From NCBI GenBank assembly GCA_015075185.1, contig JABTUW010000004.1, positions 868,001 to 932,000 of the forward strand: 64,000 bases of DNA. Reading direction: 5' to 3'. The position numbers were made by a program, and so were the translations under genes. The stretch's first letter is position 1, and each line of letters starts with the position of its first letter. The notes under the pieces were generated by a model. That model made no database searches. It was not told the origin of the DNA and saw only the letters and a list, made by a program, of their open reading frames with translations. This stretch comes from Anaerolineales bacterium (lineage in GTDB: Bacteria > Chloroflexota > Anaerolineae > 4572-78 > J111). Below, one piece after another: positions 7,534-16,348 of this stretch.

Positions 7534-9009
7534 ATGGGCTTAGATTTTCAGACCAAAGTATTTGAGAAAGAGAAAATTGTCCTGGGCGATACGGAAGAAT
7601 ATATCGTTCGCGGCGGTCGGCATCTCTTTCCCTTGTTACCCAAAGCGTTTGAGGGCATCAAGCAAATCGGCGTGATTGGCTGGTCATCCCAGGGACCGGC
7701 GCAGGCGCAAAACCTGCGCGACTCATTGGAAGGTACTGACATCCGGGTTAAAGTGGGGCTGCGGGCTGGCTCGTCGTCCATGCAAAAGGCCGAAGCGGTC
7801 GGCTTTACCACGGCCAATGGTACCCTGGGCGAAATGTACGATGTCATCCGCGAGTCAGACATGGTCCTGCTGCTGATTTCCGACGCTGCCCAGGCCCAGA
7901 ATTACAAACGGATTTTCGAGGCCATCCGGCCGGGAGCCACGCTGGGGCTGTCGCACGGTTTTTTGCTGGGCTACCTGACCAGCATCGGCGAGAAATTCCC
8001 GGAAAATATCAATGTTGTCGGCGTCTGCCCCAAAGGGATGGGGCCGTCGGTGCGGCGGCTATACGAGCAGGGCCGGACGGTCAACGGGGCCGGCATCAAC
8101 GCCAGCTTTGCTGTACAGCAGGACATCAACGGCAAGGCCACGGATTACGCCCTGGCCTGGTCGGTCGCCCTGGGGTCGCCCTTTACCTTTATGACCACCT
8201 TGGAGTTGGAGTACAAATCCGACATTTTTGGCGAGCGCGGTATTCTGTTGGGCGCGGTTCACGGCATCGTCGAGAGCCTTTACCTCTGGTTCAAACAGCA
8301 CGGTTACAGCCAGGAAGAAGCATTCAATAATTCGGTTGAATCCATTACCGGACCGATCAGTAAAATTATCTCCAAAAAAGGCTTAATGGCGGTCTACGAG
8401 TCGTTGGACGGGAAGGATAAAGACCTATTCCGTCGAGCCTACTCCGCGGCCTATCACCCCGCCTACGAAATGCTGATGGAGATTTACTATGAGGTTTCTT
8501 CCGGCAAAGAGCTGGCCAGCGTCATCGCCGCCAATGAACGCTTCCAGCGCTATCCCATGGGCAAGATTGATGGGACGGAAATGTGGCAGGTGGGTGAAAA
8601 AGTCCGGGCCAGGCGCGACCCGAACAAAATTCCTCTCAATCCGGTGGCTGCCGGTATCTACATCGCCACGATGATCGCCCAGGTGGATATATTGAAGGCC
8701 AACGGGCATCCCTATTCGGAGATTGCCAATGAGACCATCATCGAGGCGGTGGACTCGCTCAACCCATATATGGATTTCAAAGGGGTGGCTTATATGGTGG
8801 ATAACTGTTCCACCACTGCCCGGCTCGGTTCGCGCAAATGGGCGCCGCGCTTTGATTACATTCTGCGGCAGCAAACTTTCACCGCGCTCGACCAGGGCAA
8901 CCAGGTAGATGAAGAGCTGTTCGACAACTTCATTCACAGTGACATCCACCAAGTGCTTTCGGTGTGCGCCGAGCTGCGGCCGTCGGTAGATATTTCGGTG
9001 GTGAGCTAG
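7534..9009 (+). CDS. ilvC: ketol-acid reductoisomerase, class II long form
   Basis: NADPH- and Mg-dependent enzyme that isomerises and reduces acetolactate and acetohydroxybutyrate, the second common step for Val, Leu and Ile. The N-terminal Rossmann domain has Gly-Val-Ile-Gly-Trp-Ser-Ser-Gln-Gly-Pro-Ala-Gln-Ala-Gln, the Gly-x-Gly-x2-Gly-like loop. At 491 residues it is the long class II (plant/enterobacterial) form with a duplicated helical domain, not the roughly 330-residue class I enzyme common in bacteria. Its ATG follows a GAGAAGGGAA site. It is the third gene of the ilvBNC run and may also be expressed through its own leader, given 146 nt of spacer. Confidence 0.95.
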   Translation: MGLDFQTKVFEKEKIVLGDTEEYIVRGGRHLFPLLPKAFEGIKQIGVIGWSSQGPAQAQNLRDSLEGTDIRVKVGLRAGSSSMQKAEAVGFTTANGTLGEMYDVIRESDMVLLLISDAAQAQNYKRIFEAIRPGATLGLSHGFLLGYLTSIGEKFPENINVVGVCPKGMGPSVRRLYEQGRTVNGAGINASFAVQQDINGKATDYALAWSVALGSPFTFMTTLELEYKSDIFGERGILLGAVHGIVESLYLWFKQHGYSQEEAFNNSVESITGPISKIISKKGLMAVYESLDGKDKDLFRRAYSAAYHPAYEMLMEIYYEVSSGKELASVIAANERFQRYPMGKIDGTEMWQVGEKVRARRDPNKIPLNPVAAGIYIATMIAQVDILKANGHPYSEIANETIIEAVDSLNPYMDFKGVAYMVDNCSTTARLGSRKWAPRFDYILRQQTFTALDQGNQVDEELFDNFIHSDIHQVLSVCAELRPSVDISVVS

Positions 9010-9062
9010 CCAGTGCGATTAGGGCAGTAAGGGATTTTGGGTTCTATAGCGATGAAGAAAAT

Positions 9063-9164
9063 GTCATTCTGAGCGACCGGAGGGAGCGAAGAATCTCTCT
9101 CGAGCCTGTCATAAAGTCAAGGTTTTGGGGATTCTTCACTCCGCTGCGCTTCGTTCAGAATGAC
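9063..9164. repeat. inverted repeat with GTCATTCTGA arms
   Basis: GTCATTCTGA (9063-9072) and TCAGAATGAC (9155-9164) are perfect terminal inverted arms; the interior also has GCGAAGAATC near one side and GATTCTTC-ACTCCGCTGCGCTTCG at the other. It is a non-coding palindromic element downstream of ilvC that may act as a transcript end. Confidence 0.7.
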
Positions 9165-9281
9165 CTGGCTTCATCTCCCAAAAATCCCAATTTTTCCTGC
9201 CGGTTCAGCCTGGCCTGGAGGCGCCCCTGTCATTCACGCCTGATTATTATCCGAAAATTAAGGTTTTTGTTAGGATGCAGG

Positions 9282-9366
9282 TATAATATAAGGATGTGAG
9301 AGGAGAATTTATCGGTTTGTAGGACAAACTTTAGTTTGTCGGCAAATGGCAAGCTAAAGCTTAGCC
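9282..9366 (+). promoter_or_regulatory. possible promoter and palindromic repeat upstream of the 53-aa ORF
   Basis: TATAAT at 9282-9287 could be a -10, with only weak -35 candidates. Just downstream GACAAACT-TT-AGTTTGTC and AAGCT-AAAGCTTAG words lie inside outer GTAGG/CCTAC ends, which makes an intergenic palindromic repeat. Confidence 0.35.
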
Positions 9367-9388
9367 TACCTTAGATAAGGATAATTGA

Positions 9389-9550
9389 ATGGCAGATCAA
9401 AACAAGGCGCGTCGAATCGAAGAAAAAATCCGGCAGAAGCTGGCCCAATTAGGCGAAGCCCTGGACGAGTGGTTGAACAAGCAGCGCCTTCAACCCCAGC
9501 CCATCCCGGTTCCGGTAGACCGTCCCTACCGCAAAAAAATTAACAATTAA
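9389..9550 (+). CDS. small charged protein, 53 aa
   Basis: ATG 9389 is preceded by AAGGA at good spacing. The product starts MADQNKARRIEEKIRQKL and looks like one amphipathic charged helix (residues 3-35) followed by a Pro-rich tail ending in basic residues and Asn-Asn. No family is recognised. The stop lies in a TTAACAATTAACC repeat word. Real coding is plausible because the helix heptad pattern and ribosome site agree, but there is no homology evidence. Confidence 0.5.
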   Translation: MADQNKARRIEEKIRQKLAQLGEALDEWLNKQRLQPQPIPVPVDRPYRKKINN

Positions 9551-9588
9551 CCATTGGCTATTCACAATTGACAATTAGAAAGGTGGTG

Positions 9589-9717
9589 ATGCCTGTGACA
9601 GGCGATGCGCTCGCTGACCTTAGCGACCTTAGCAAACAGTATCCAGAAATTTTGTCTTTAAGCAAAACAACCTTATCATACAAACCCAACTGGGGGTTGG
9701 TGATTGGCAATTGTTAA
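9589..9717 (+). CDS. possible 42-aa ORF upstream of leuA
   Basis: AAAGGTGGTG directly precedes ATG 9589, a strong ribosome site. The frame runs 42 codons and is rich in Leu (7 codons, some in a duplicated GACCTTAGC unit). A Leu-responsive leader peptide for leuA is possible, but the Leu codons are scattered and no convincing terminator/antiterminator pair follows before leuA. Treat as tentative. Confidence 0.3.
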   Translation: MPVTGDALADLSDLSKQYPEILSLSKTTLSYKPNWGLVIGNC

Positions 9718-9805
9718 TCTGGTCCAAACCTTAGCTTAACTGCTACTTTGCGACTTGTTACCAGTTTCCAGTCACCAACCTCCGCCCAAATTCAGGAGGA
9801 CAAAA

Positions 9806-11470
<1,665 letters not shown>

Positions 11471-11475
11471 AGGCT

Positions 11476-11505
11476 CGGAGTGCAAAAGTGTGCTTTTGCA
11501 CTCCG
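11476..11505 (+). terminator. hairpin downstream of leuA
   Basis: CGGAGTGCAAAAG (11476-11488) and CTTTTGCACTCCG (11493-11505) make a perfect 13-bp stem with loop TGTG, 5 nt after the leuA stop. Only a short interrupted T run follows, so termination efficiency is uncertain. Confidence 0.6.
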
Positions 11506-11530
11506 CATTTCTGGTAATTTTCTCCGCTTG

Positions 11531-11539
11531 TGCTATAAT
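11531..11539 (+). promoter_or_regulatory. panBEC promoter (extended -10)
   Basis: TGCTATAAT at 11531-11539 matches the extended -10 seen elsewhere in the window; the -35 region (CTGGTA, 11511-11516) is weak. The transcript would carry a leader of about 265 nt before panB. Confidence 0.65.
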
Positions 11540-11616
11540 AATTGCGTCATTGACTGGTCAGCGCGCCAGCAGTGAACGTGAACTCAATTCAATAGCCTTT
11601 CCATTAACGGCGTGAA

Positions 11617-11648
11617 GTCGCTTGGACCTCCATACAGGCCGAGACGAC
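11617..11648 (+). ncRNA. candidate pan RNA motif upstream of panB
   Basis: GTCG (11617-11620) pairs with CGAC (11645-11648), CTTGG (11621-11625) with CCGAG (11639-11643), and CCT (11627-11629) with AGG (11636-11638), closing a CCATAC loop. This leaves exactly two bulged adenosines, A11626 and A11644, on opposite strands. The pan motif described from Chloroflexi, Firmicutes and deltaproteobacteria is a stem with two conserved bulged adenosines located in 5' leaders of pantothenate genes. Structure, position and lineage agree, but I could not run the covariance model. Confidence 0.65.
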
Positions 11649-11721
11649 GCTCAAAAAACCCTAAAGGATATGTTGAACGTTGAACATTCAACGTTTAACG
11701 CTGTGTGCCCCCTGGGATCTG

Positions 11722-11751
11722 AGCCTCGCGGCTTCCGTCGCGAGGCTTTTT
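11722..11751 (+). terminator. intrinsic terminator in the panB leader
   Basis: AGCCTCGCG (11722-11730) and CGCGAGGCT (11739-11747) form a 9-bp GC-rich stem with an 8-nt loop, followed by five T. It lies between the candidate pan motif and panB, so termination is probably conditional. A GTTGAAC/TTCAACG repeat hairpin (11672-11700) lies just before it. Confidence 0.75.
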
Positions 11752-11762
11752 GTTTGCTCACA

Positions 11763-11795
11763 AGACCTTTGAGGTCTTAAAGACCTCAAAGGTCT
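11763..11795. repeat. perfect palindrome AGACCT family
   Basis: AGACCTTTGAGGTCTT (11763-11778) and AAGACCTCAAAGGTCT (11780-11795) are perfect inverted copies around one base. Each arm is itself nearly palindromic. It ends 5 nt before the panB ribosome site. Confidence 0.75.
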
Positions 11796-11811
11796 ATCCA
11801 AAGGAGGTACA

Positions 11812-12666
11812 GTGACAACATCCCCAAAAGTTTCAATCCTTGATCTTCAGCAAAAAAAGTCTGAAGGCCGGCCCATTACCATGTTGACCGCCTACGATTA
11901 TCCCGGAGCACTGCTGGTGGACGAAGCCGGGATTGACCTGATCCTGGTGGGCGACTCGCTGGCCATGACGGTGCTGGGCCATCCCAACACGGTTTCGGTC
12001 ACCATGGATGAGATGCTGCACCACTGCAAGGCCGTTGCTCGCGGGGCCAGGCGGGCCTTTCTGATTGGCGATATGCCTTTTATGTCTTATCAGGTCGAGC
12101 GCAGCGAGGCGGTGCGCAATGCCGGGCATTTTTTGAAAGAAGGCAACATGGATGCGATCAAGCTGGAAGGCGGGCGCGAAGTAGCCGAGACCATCCAGGC
12201 GATTGTCGCCGCCGGCATCCCGGTGATGGGTCACCTGGGGCTGACTCCTCAGACAGCGACCAAGCTGGGTGGTTTTAAAGTTCAGGGTAAAACCGCTGCC
12301 GCCGCCCAGCGGCTGCTGGAGGATGCTCTCATCTTGCAGGAAGCCGGCTGTTTCGCCGTCGTCTTGGAGGCCGTTCCCGCCGCCGTGGCGCAAACCGTTA
12401 GCCAAAAGCTGACCATCCCGACGATTGGTATTGGCGCTGGCCCCCACTGCGATGGGCAGGTCCTCGTTTTTCATGATCTGCTCGGGCTGTTTGACCGCTT
12501 TACCCCTAAGTTTGTCAAGCGCTACGCTGACTTACGCCAACCCATCTTAGAGGCGCTGCAAGCCTATCGCCAGGAAGTCGAGGCCAGGGAGTTCCCCGAT
12601 GCCGCCCACAGTTTCAATATTAACGAAGCCGAATTGCAACTCTTCCTCTACGGAGGCCAAGCATGA
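11812..12666 (+). CDS. panB: 3-methyl-2-oxobutanoate hydroxymethyltransferase
   Basis: Transfers a one-carbon unit from 5,10-methylene-THF to 2-ketoisovalerate, giving ketopantoate, the first step of pantothenate synthesis. The 284-residue TIM barrel shows the PanB signatures MetLeuThrAlaTyrAspTyr, ValGlyAspSerLeu, the GlyHisLeuGlyLeuThrProGln segment and ThrIleGlyIleGlyAlaGlyxxCysAspGlyGln. GTG 11812 follows AAGGAGG. It shares its substrate with the upstream leucine/valine pathway. It overlaps panE by 4 nt (ATGA), so panB-panE-panC form an operon. Confidence 0.97.
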   Translation: MTTSPKVSILDLQQKKSEGRPITMLTAYDYPGALLVDEAGIDLILVGDSLAMTVLGHPNTVSVTMDEMLHHCKAVARGARRAFLIGDMPFMSYQVERSEAVRNAGHFLKEGNMDAIKLEGGREVAETIQAIVAAGIPVMGHLGLTPQTATKLGGFKVQGKTAAAAQRLLEDALILQEAGCFAVVLEAVPAAVAQTVSQKLTIPTIGIGAGPHCDGQVLVFHDLLGLFDRFTPKFVKRYADLRQPILEALQAYRQEVEAREFPDAAHSFNINEAELQLFLYGGQA

Positions 12667-13655
12667 CAAAAAAATCTACCCTCAATATTGCCATCTTCGG
12701 CGTGGGGGCGATGGGTTCGCTGTTTGGCAGCCGCCTCAGTGACCACGCCCATGTGACCCTGATCGGCAATTGGGCCGAGCAGCTTGAAACTGTAGGCCGG
12801 GATGGATTGACCACCTCCTATCCGGACGGCCGCCAGACTCATCATACCCTGCCTATCACCAACGACTTAGCCGTAGTCCCCCCTGCCGACCTGGCCCTGA
12901 TCCTGGTCAAGAGCTACCAGACCACCCGCGCTGCCCAGCAAGCAGCGCAAGTACTGAATCCTAACGGCCTGGCTGTCACTCTGCAAAATGGCCTGGGCAA
13001 CTTGGAGATACTGGTTGACGCCGTCGGCCCGCTGCGGGCTGGCCTGGGTATCACCGCCCAGGGAGCGACCATGCTCGCCCCCGGTCACCTGTACCACGCC
13101 GGTCAGGGACCGACTCACCTGGCCCAGATTCCCGGCCAAGAAGAACGATTAACTGAAGTCGCCGCTCTGTTCAACGCGGCCGGGTTAGAGACAACCCTGG
13201 TAGACAACGCCGACAGTTTGGTTTGGGGCAAACTGGCGATCAATGCCGGGATCAATCCCTTGACGGCCTTGCTTGAACTCCCTAATGGGGCGCTGGCCGA
13301 AGATGAGGGCCTGTGCCAGGTGATGGCCGCCGCTGCCAGCGAAGTTGCCCAGGTGGCTGCTGCACAGGGTATCCGCCTGCCTTACACGGATGCCGCCCGC
13401 CGTGCCGCCGAGGTATCTAAAGCGACGGCCGGCAATCGCTCCTCGATGCTGCAAGATGTCAGCCGGGCTGCCCCCACTGAAATTGATGCGATTTCCGGAG
13501 CGGTCGTCCGCTTCGGGCGGCGGCTGGGCATTCCCACACCGGTAAACGAATTTTTGCTACGCCTGGTTAAAGCCAAAGAAAGCGGGCGCATGTTTGATCC
13601 ACAGCAGGTGCGCCTGCTGACCCAGGCCCTTGGCCGGGCCTATTCGCTTGCTTGA
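12663..13655 (+). CDS. panE: 2-dehydropantoate 2-reductase
   Basis: NADPH-dependent reduction of ketopantoate to pantoate. The N-terminal Rossmann fold begins Ile-Ala-Ile-Phe-Gly-Val-Gly-Ala-Met-Gly-Ser-Leu-Phe-Gly, the ApbA/PanE nucleotide loop. A conserved Lys-Ser-Tyr-Gln and Gln-Asn-Gly-Leu-Gly-Asn follow, and the C-terminal helical domain has a Lys-Leu-Ala-Ile-Asn-Ala-Gly-Ile-Asn-Pro-Leu-Thr-Ala segment. The 330-residue length is normal. It is translationally coupled on both sides (ATGA with panB, near-contiguous with panC). Assignment is by motif and by operon context. Confidence 0.95.
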   Translation: MTKKSTLNIAIFGVGAMGSLFGSRLSDHAHVTLIGNWAEQLETVGRDGLTTSYPDGRQTHHTLPITNDLAVVPPADLALILVKSYQTTRAAQQAAQVLNPNGLAVTLQNGLGNLEILVDAVGPLRAGLGITAQGATMLAPGHLYHAGQGPTHLAQIPGQEERLTEVAALFNAAGLETTLVDNADSLVWGKLAINAGINPLTALLELPNGALAEDEGLCQVMAAAASEVAQVAAAQGIRLPYTDAARRAAEVSKATAGNRSSMLQDVSRAAPTEIDAISGAVVRFGRRLGIPTPVNEFLLRLVKAKESGRMFDPQQVRLLTQALGRAYSLA

Positions 13656-13660
13656 TAACT

Positions 13661-14506
13661 ATGAATGTTTTTACCGAAATTAGTGACATCCGTATCCAGC
13701 GCTGGGCTGAACCCTTGACGACCTGGGGTCTTGTCCCCACTATGGGCTACTTGCACGAAGGCCACCTCTCTCTGGTCCGACGCGCCCGCCAGGAGAACGA
13801 CCGGGTAGGAGTCAGTATTTTTGTCAACCCTACTCAATTCAACAACCCGAACGATCTGGTGGCTTATCCACGCGACATGGAACGTGATTTGGCTTTACTG
13901 CAAGAAGCAGGCGCGGATTTGGTCTGGACGCCGACGCCGGAGATGGTTTACCCGCCCGGCTACCAAACCTACGTCGAGGTGGAGAAGGTGCCCCGTCCGC
14001 TGGAAGGCGCAGCCCGGCCCGGCCATTTTCGCGGGGTGGCCACGATCGTGGCTAAACTGTTCAACGTTTTTCAGCCGCAGCGCGCCTATTTTGGGCAAAA
14101 GGATGCGCAACAGGTCGTCGTCATCAAGCGCATGGTCGAGGATTTGAACTTTAATCTCGAAATTATCGTCAACCCAACCGTGCGCGAGGCCGATGGACTG
14201 GCCATGAGTTCGCGCAACGCTCGCCTGTCCCCGGCGGCCCGGCAGTCTGCCACCTGTCTTTACCAGGCGCTGCTGGCGGCCAAGTCCATTTTTGAACAGG
14301 GCCAGCGCAGTGCCGACTCCCTTCGGGCTGCCATGCGCGCCGTCATCGAGTCGACTCGTCTGGCTCGCCTGGATTATGTCAGCGTAGCCCACCCTGATAC
14401 CCTGGCGGAGTTGGATATGGTTGAAGACAAAGCCCTGCTCTCGCTGGCCGTTTTTGTAGATGAAGTGCGGCTGATTGATAATATGCTCGTAGACGGTAAA
14501 CAGTAG
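13661..14506 (+). CDS. panC: pantothenate synthetase
   Basis: ATP-dependent ligation of pantoate and beta-alanine. Nucleotidyltransferase superfamily marks: Pro-Thr-Met-Gly-Tyr-Leu-His-Glu-Gly-His (HxGH-type), Phe-Val-Asn-Pro-Thr-Gln-Phe, Tyr-Phe-Gly-Gln-Lys-Asp and Met-Ser-Ser-Arg-Asn (KMSKS-like). I chose ATG 13661; TTG 13652, which overlaps the panE stop, would add three residues. About 281 residues. The last codons and stop fall in a GTAGACGGTAAACAGTAGAC repeat word, so the terminal Val-Asp-Gly-Lys-Gln is repeat-encoded. panD is not in the window. Confidence 0.96.
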   Translation: MNVFTEISDIRIQRWAEPLTTWGLVPTMGYLHEGHLSLVRRARQENDRVGVSIFVNPTQFNNPNDLVAYPRDMERDLALLQEAGADLVWTPTPEMVYPPGYQTYVEVEKVPRPLEGAARPGHFRGVATIVAKLFNVFQPQRAYFGQKDAQQVVVIKRMVEDLNFNLEIIVNPTVREADGLAMSSRNARLSPAARQSATCLYQALLAAKSIFEQGQRSADSLRAAMRAVIESTRLARLDYVSVAHPDTLAELDMVEDKALLSLAVFVDEVRLIDNMLVDGKQ

Positions 14507-14599
14507 ACGGGGGGTTACATCCAGGACCAAATTTTGGGCAGTTCTATAGGGCACGTGAAGCGGGCAACTTGTCCTAGTTAAAAGAGAATTTGAACGCAG

Positions 14600-14713
14600 G
14601 GATACGTCCAAAAATCGAACACGAGTCGGAAAGACTTTTCTTTCCGGTCAGGCCGTATCCTTTTGTGGGGATGACAAGACATCTTATCGGCGGGCGTTTC
14701 TTTTGAGTCATCC
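14600..14713 (+). other. structured leader, possible RNA element
   Basis: Two successive long-range stems can be drawn: GGATACG (14600-14606) with CGTATCC (14654-14660), extended by CC/GG and enclosing a 7-bp hairpin (14627-14633 with 14640-14646), then GGATGAC (14669-14675) with GTCATCC (14707-14713). An AAAGGAGG ribosome site begins 8 nt later. The whole 14507-14733 interval has no gene. I do not recognise a known riboswitch. Confidence 0.4.
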
Positions 14714-14733
14714 TACTGCAAAAGGAGGCCATT

Positions 14734-14953
14734 TTGAATAAACAAAAATTAATTAGATTCATCCTCACGCTGACCCAGCCTGACCCCATCCAACTTGCCT
14801 CCACCAGCGTGGCGCCACCCGGCCGGGCCGCTCATGCTGGGCCTTAATCACACTATCCCGCTAACCGCCAGTGATGGTATCTTGACCCAAACCGCCAATG
14901 TCCACCTGCTGGTTGGCGGGGCGCGCGTCCCCTTGCCGGTGATCTTAAAATAA
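14734..14953 (+). pseudogene. decayed secreted-protein gene of the LPxILK-tail family
   Basis: AAAGGAGG precedes TTG 14734, but this frame stops at 14847 after 37 codons. From about 14829, in the next frame, the sequence encodes Gly-Pro-Leu...Leu-Leu-Val-Gly-Gly-Ala-Arg-Val-Pro-Leu-Pro-Val-Ile-Leu-Lys-stop, which matches the last 30 or so residues of both following genes. A start and an end of one gene therefore remain, with an internal deletion and a frameshift. Confidence 0.65.
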
Positions 14954-14992
14954 TAAACCATTTTTACACGAAATTACCTTGAGGAGGCTCCT

Positions 14993-16315
14993 GTGACTTC
15001 TCGCCTTTGCCTGATCCTGTTGGCCATTTACATCGGGTTTCTTGTTCCCCCCGTCGTGCTGGCAGACGAGCCGATGCAGGCTCAATCGCCCCCAACTCTG
15101 GGCGGCTGCCCTGTTTTGCCCGCCGACAACATTTGGAATACCCCGGTTGATCATCTGCCCGTTGCCCCCAACTCCGCCGCTTATATCAATACTATCGGCG
15201 CTACCCGGAACGTCCACGCCGATTTCGGCTCCGGGACCTGGGAGGGCGCGCCGATTGGGATTCCGTTTGTTGTCGTGCCCAGTAATCAAATTTCTGTAAC
15301 CATTAACATCTCACCCTATGATGACGAAAGCGACCCTGGCCCTTATCCAATTCCCGCCGATGCTCCGGTAGAAGGCGCGCCTAACACCGATGGCGACCGG
15401 CACGTACTGGTTGTCCGGCAGGGCGAGTGCAAACTGTATGAACTTTATCGCGCATTTGTCAACGGTGATGGCAGTTGGGACGCCGAGTCAGCCGCCAAGT
15501 ATGATCTAAACGCCAACGCTCCCCTCCGGCCTGATACCTGGACTTCTGCCGACGCCGCCGGCCTGCCCATTTTGCCCGGCCTGGTGCGTTATGAAGAAGT
15601 GGCTGCCGGGGAAATCAACCACGCCCTGCGTTTTACCGTTCCGCGAACCCGCAAGGCTCACATCTGGCCCGCCCGCCATGATGCTTCCAGTTTGACCGGC
15701 TTGCAGTACCCCCCGATGGGCCAGCGCTTTCGGCTGCGGGCCAATTTTGATATTTCCGGTTATCACCCCCATGCTCAGGTAATTCTCCGCGCCCTCAAAA
15801 AGTATGGCATGATCCTGGCCGATAACGGCTCGGCCTGGTACATCTCCGGCGCGCCCCATCCGAACTGGGATAACGACGTATTGCACGAATTGGACGATGT
15901 CCTTGGTTCCGATTTTGAGGCAGTGAATGTCTCCTCGTTCATGGTCAGCCCCAACTCCGGGCAAGTGCAAGGTTTTAGTCTCAACGCTACACCCTCGTTC
16001 CAGGCTGTTGATGCGAGTGAGAGCGCCACCTATCAATTAAATTTGACCAAGATTGCTAGCAATTTCACCTCCACAGTCACTTTGACTCCCAATAGTTCTC
16101 CGCCCAACCTCCAGATAAGTTTATTACCCGGCAGCCTGACTCCTTCTGGCCTGGTTACACTTATTTTAACCGATACCCACCCCAGTGGTCCGCTGACTCC
16201 CCCGGTGTTGCACAACCTCACGATCACGGGAGCCGGCGGTGGCTTCACTCGGACGGCGACGGTGACTCTACTCGTCGGCGGAACACAGACCTACTTGCCC
16301 CTCATTTTGAAATAA
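14993..16315 (+). CDS. secreted protein with C-terminal Tyr-Leu-Pro-Leu-Ile-Leu-Lys tail
   Basis: GTG 14993 follows GAGGAGG. A Sec-type signal peptide (residues 1-25, cleavage near Val-Leu-Ala-Asp) precedes about 300 residues I cannot assign to a family; they are rich in Trp, Pro and Asp, with an Asn-x-Trp-Asn-Thr-Pro motif near the mature N-terminus. The last 115 residues form a beta-rich domain that is also at the end of the next protein, closing with Phe-Thr-Arg-Thr...Leu-Leu-Val-Gly-Gly...Tyr-Leu-Pro-Leu-Ile-Leu-Lys. Probable extracellular or surface protein. Tandem arrangement with 14734 and 16349 suggests duplication of the C-terminal part. Confidence 0.7.
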   Translation: MTSRLCLILLAIYIGFLVPPVVLADEPMQAQSPPTLGGCPVLPADNIWNTPVDHLPVAPNSAAYINTIGATRNVHADFGSGTWEGAPIGIPFVVVPSNQISVTINISPYDDESDPGPYPIPADAPVEGAPNTDGDRHVLVVRQGECKLYELYRAFVNGDGSWDAESAAKYDLNANAPLRPDTWTSADAAGLPILPGLVRYEEVAAGEINHALRFTVPRTRKAHIWPARHDASSLTGLQYPPMGQRFRLRANFDISGYHPHAQVILRALKKYGMILADNGSAWYISGAPHPNWDNDVLHELDDVLGSDFEAVNVSSFMVSPNSGQVQGFSLNATPSFQAVDASESATYQLNLTKIASNFTSTVTLTPNSSPPNLQISLLPGSLTPSGLVTLILTDTHPSGPLTPPVLHNLTITGAGGGFTRTATVTLLVGGTQTYLPLILK

Positions 16316-16348
16316 GCGACATCCCTATCTTTCCAAGGAGAACCACCC

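Noticed and set aside
8964..9299. Open frame downstream of ilvC
   Set aside because: Starts inside ilvC in another frame and runs through a palindromic repeat; no family, no ribosome site.
9551..9805. T-box leader for leuA
   Set aside because: The conserved T-box sequence and specifier loop are not visible.
14507..14733. c-di-GMP riboswitch
   Set aside because: Structured, but the conserved GEMM core and tetraloop receptor sequences are absent.
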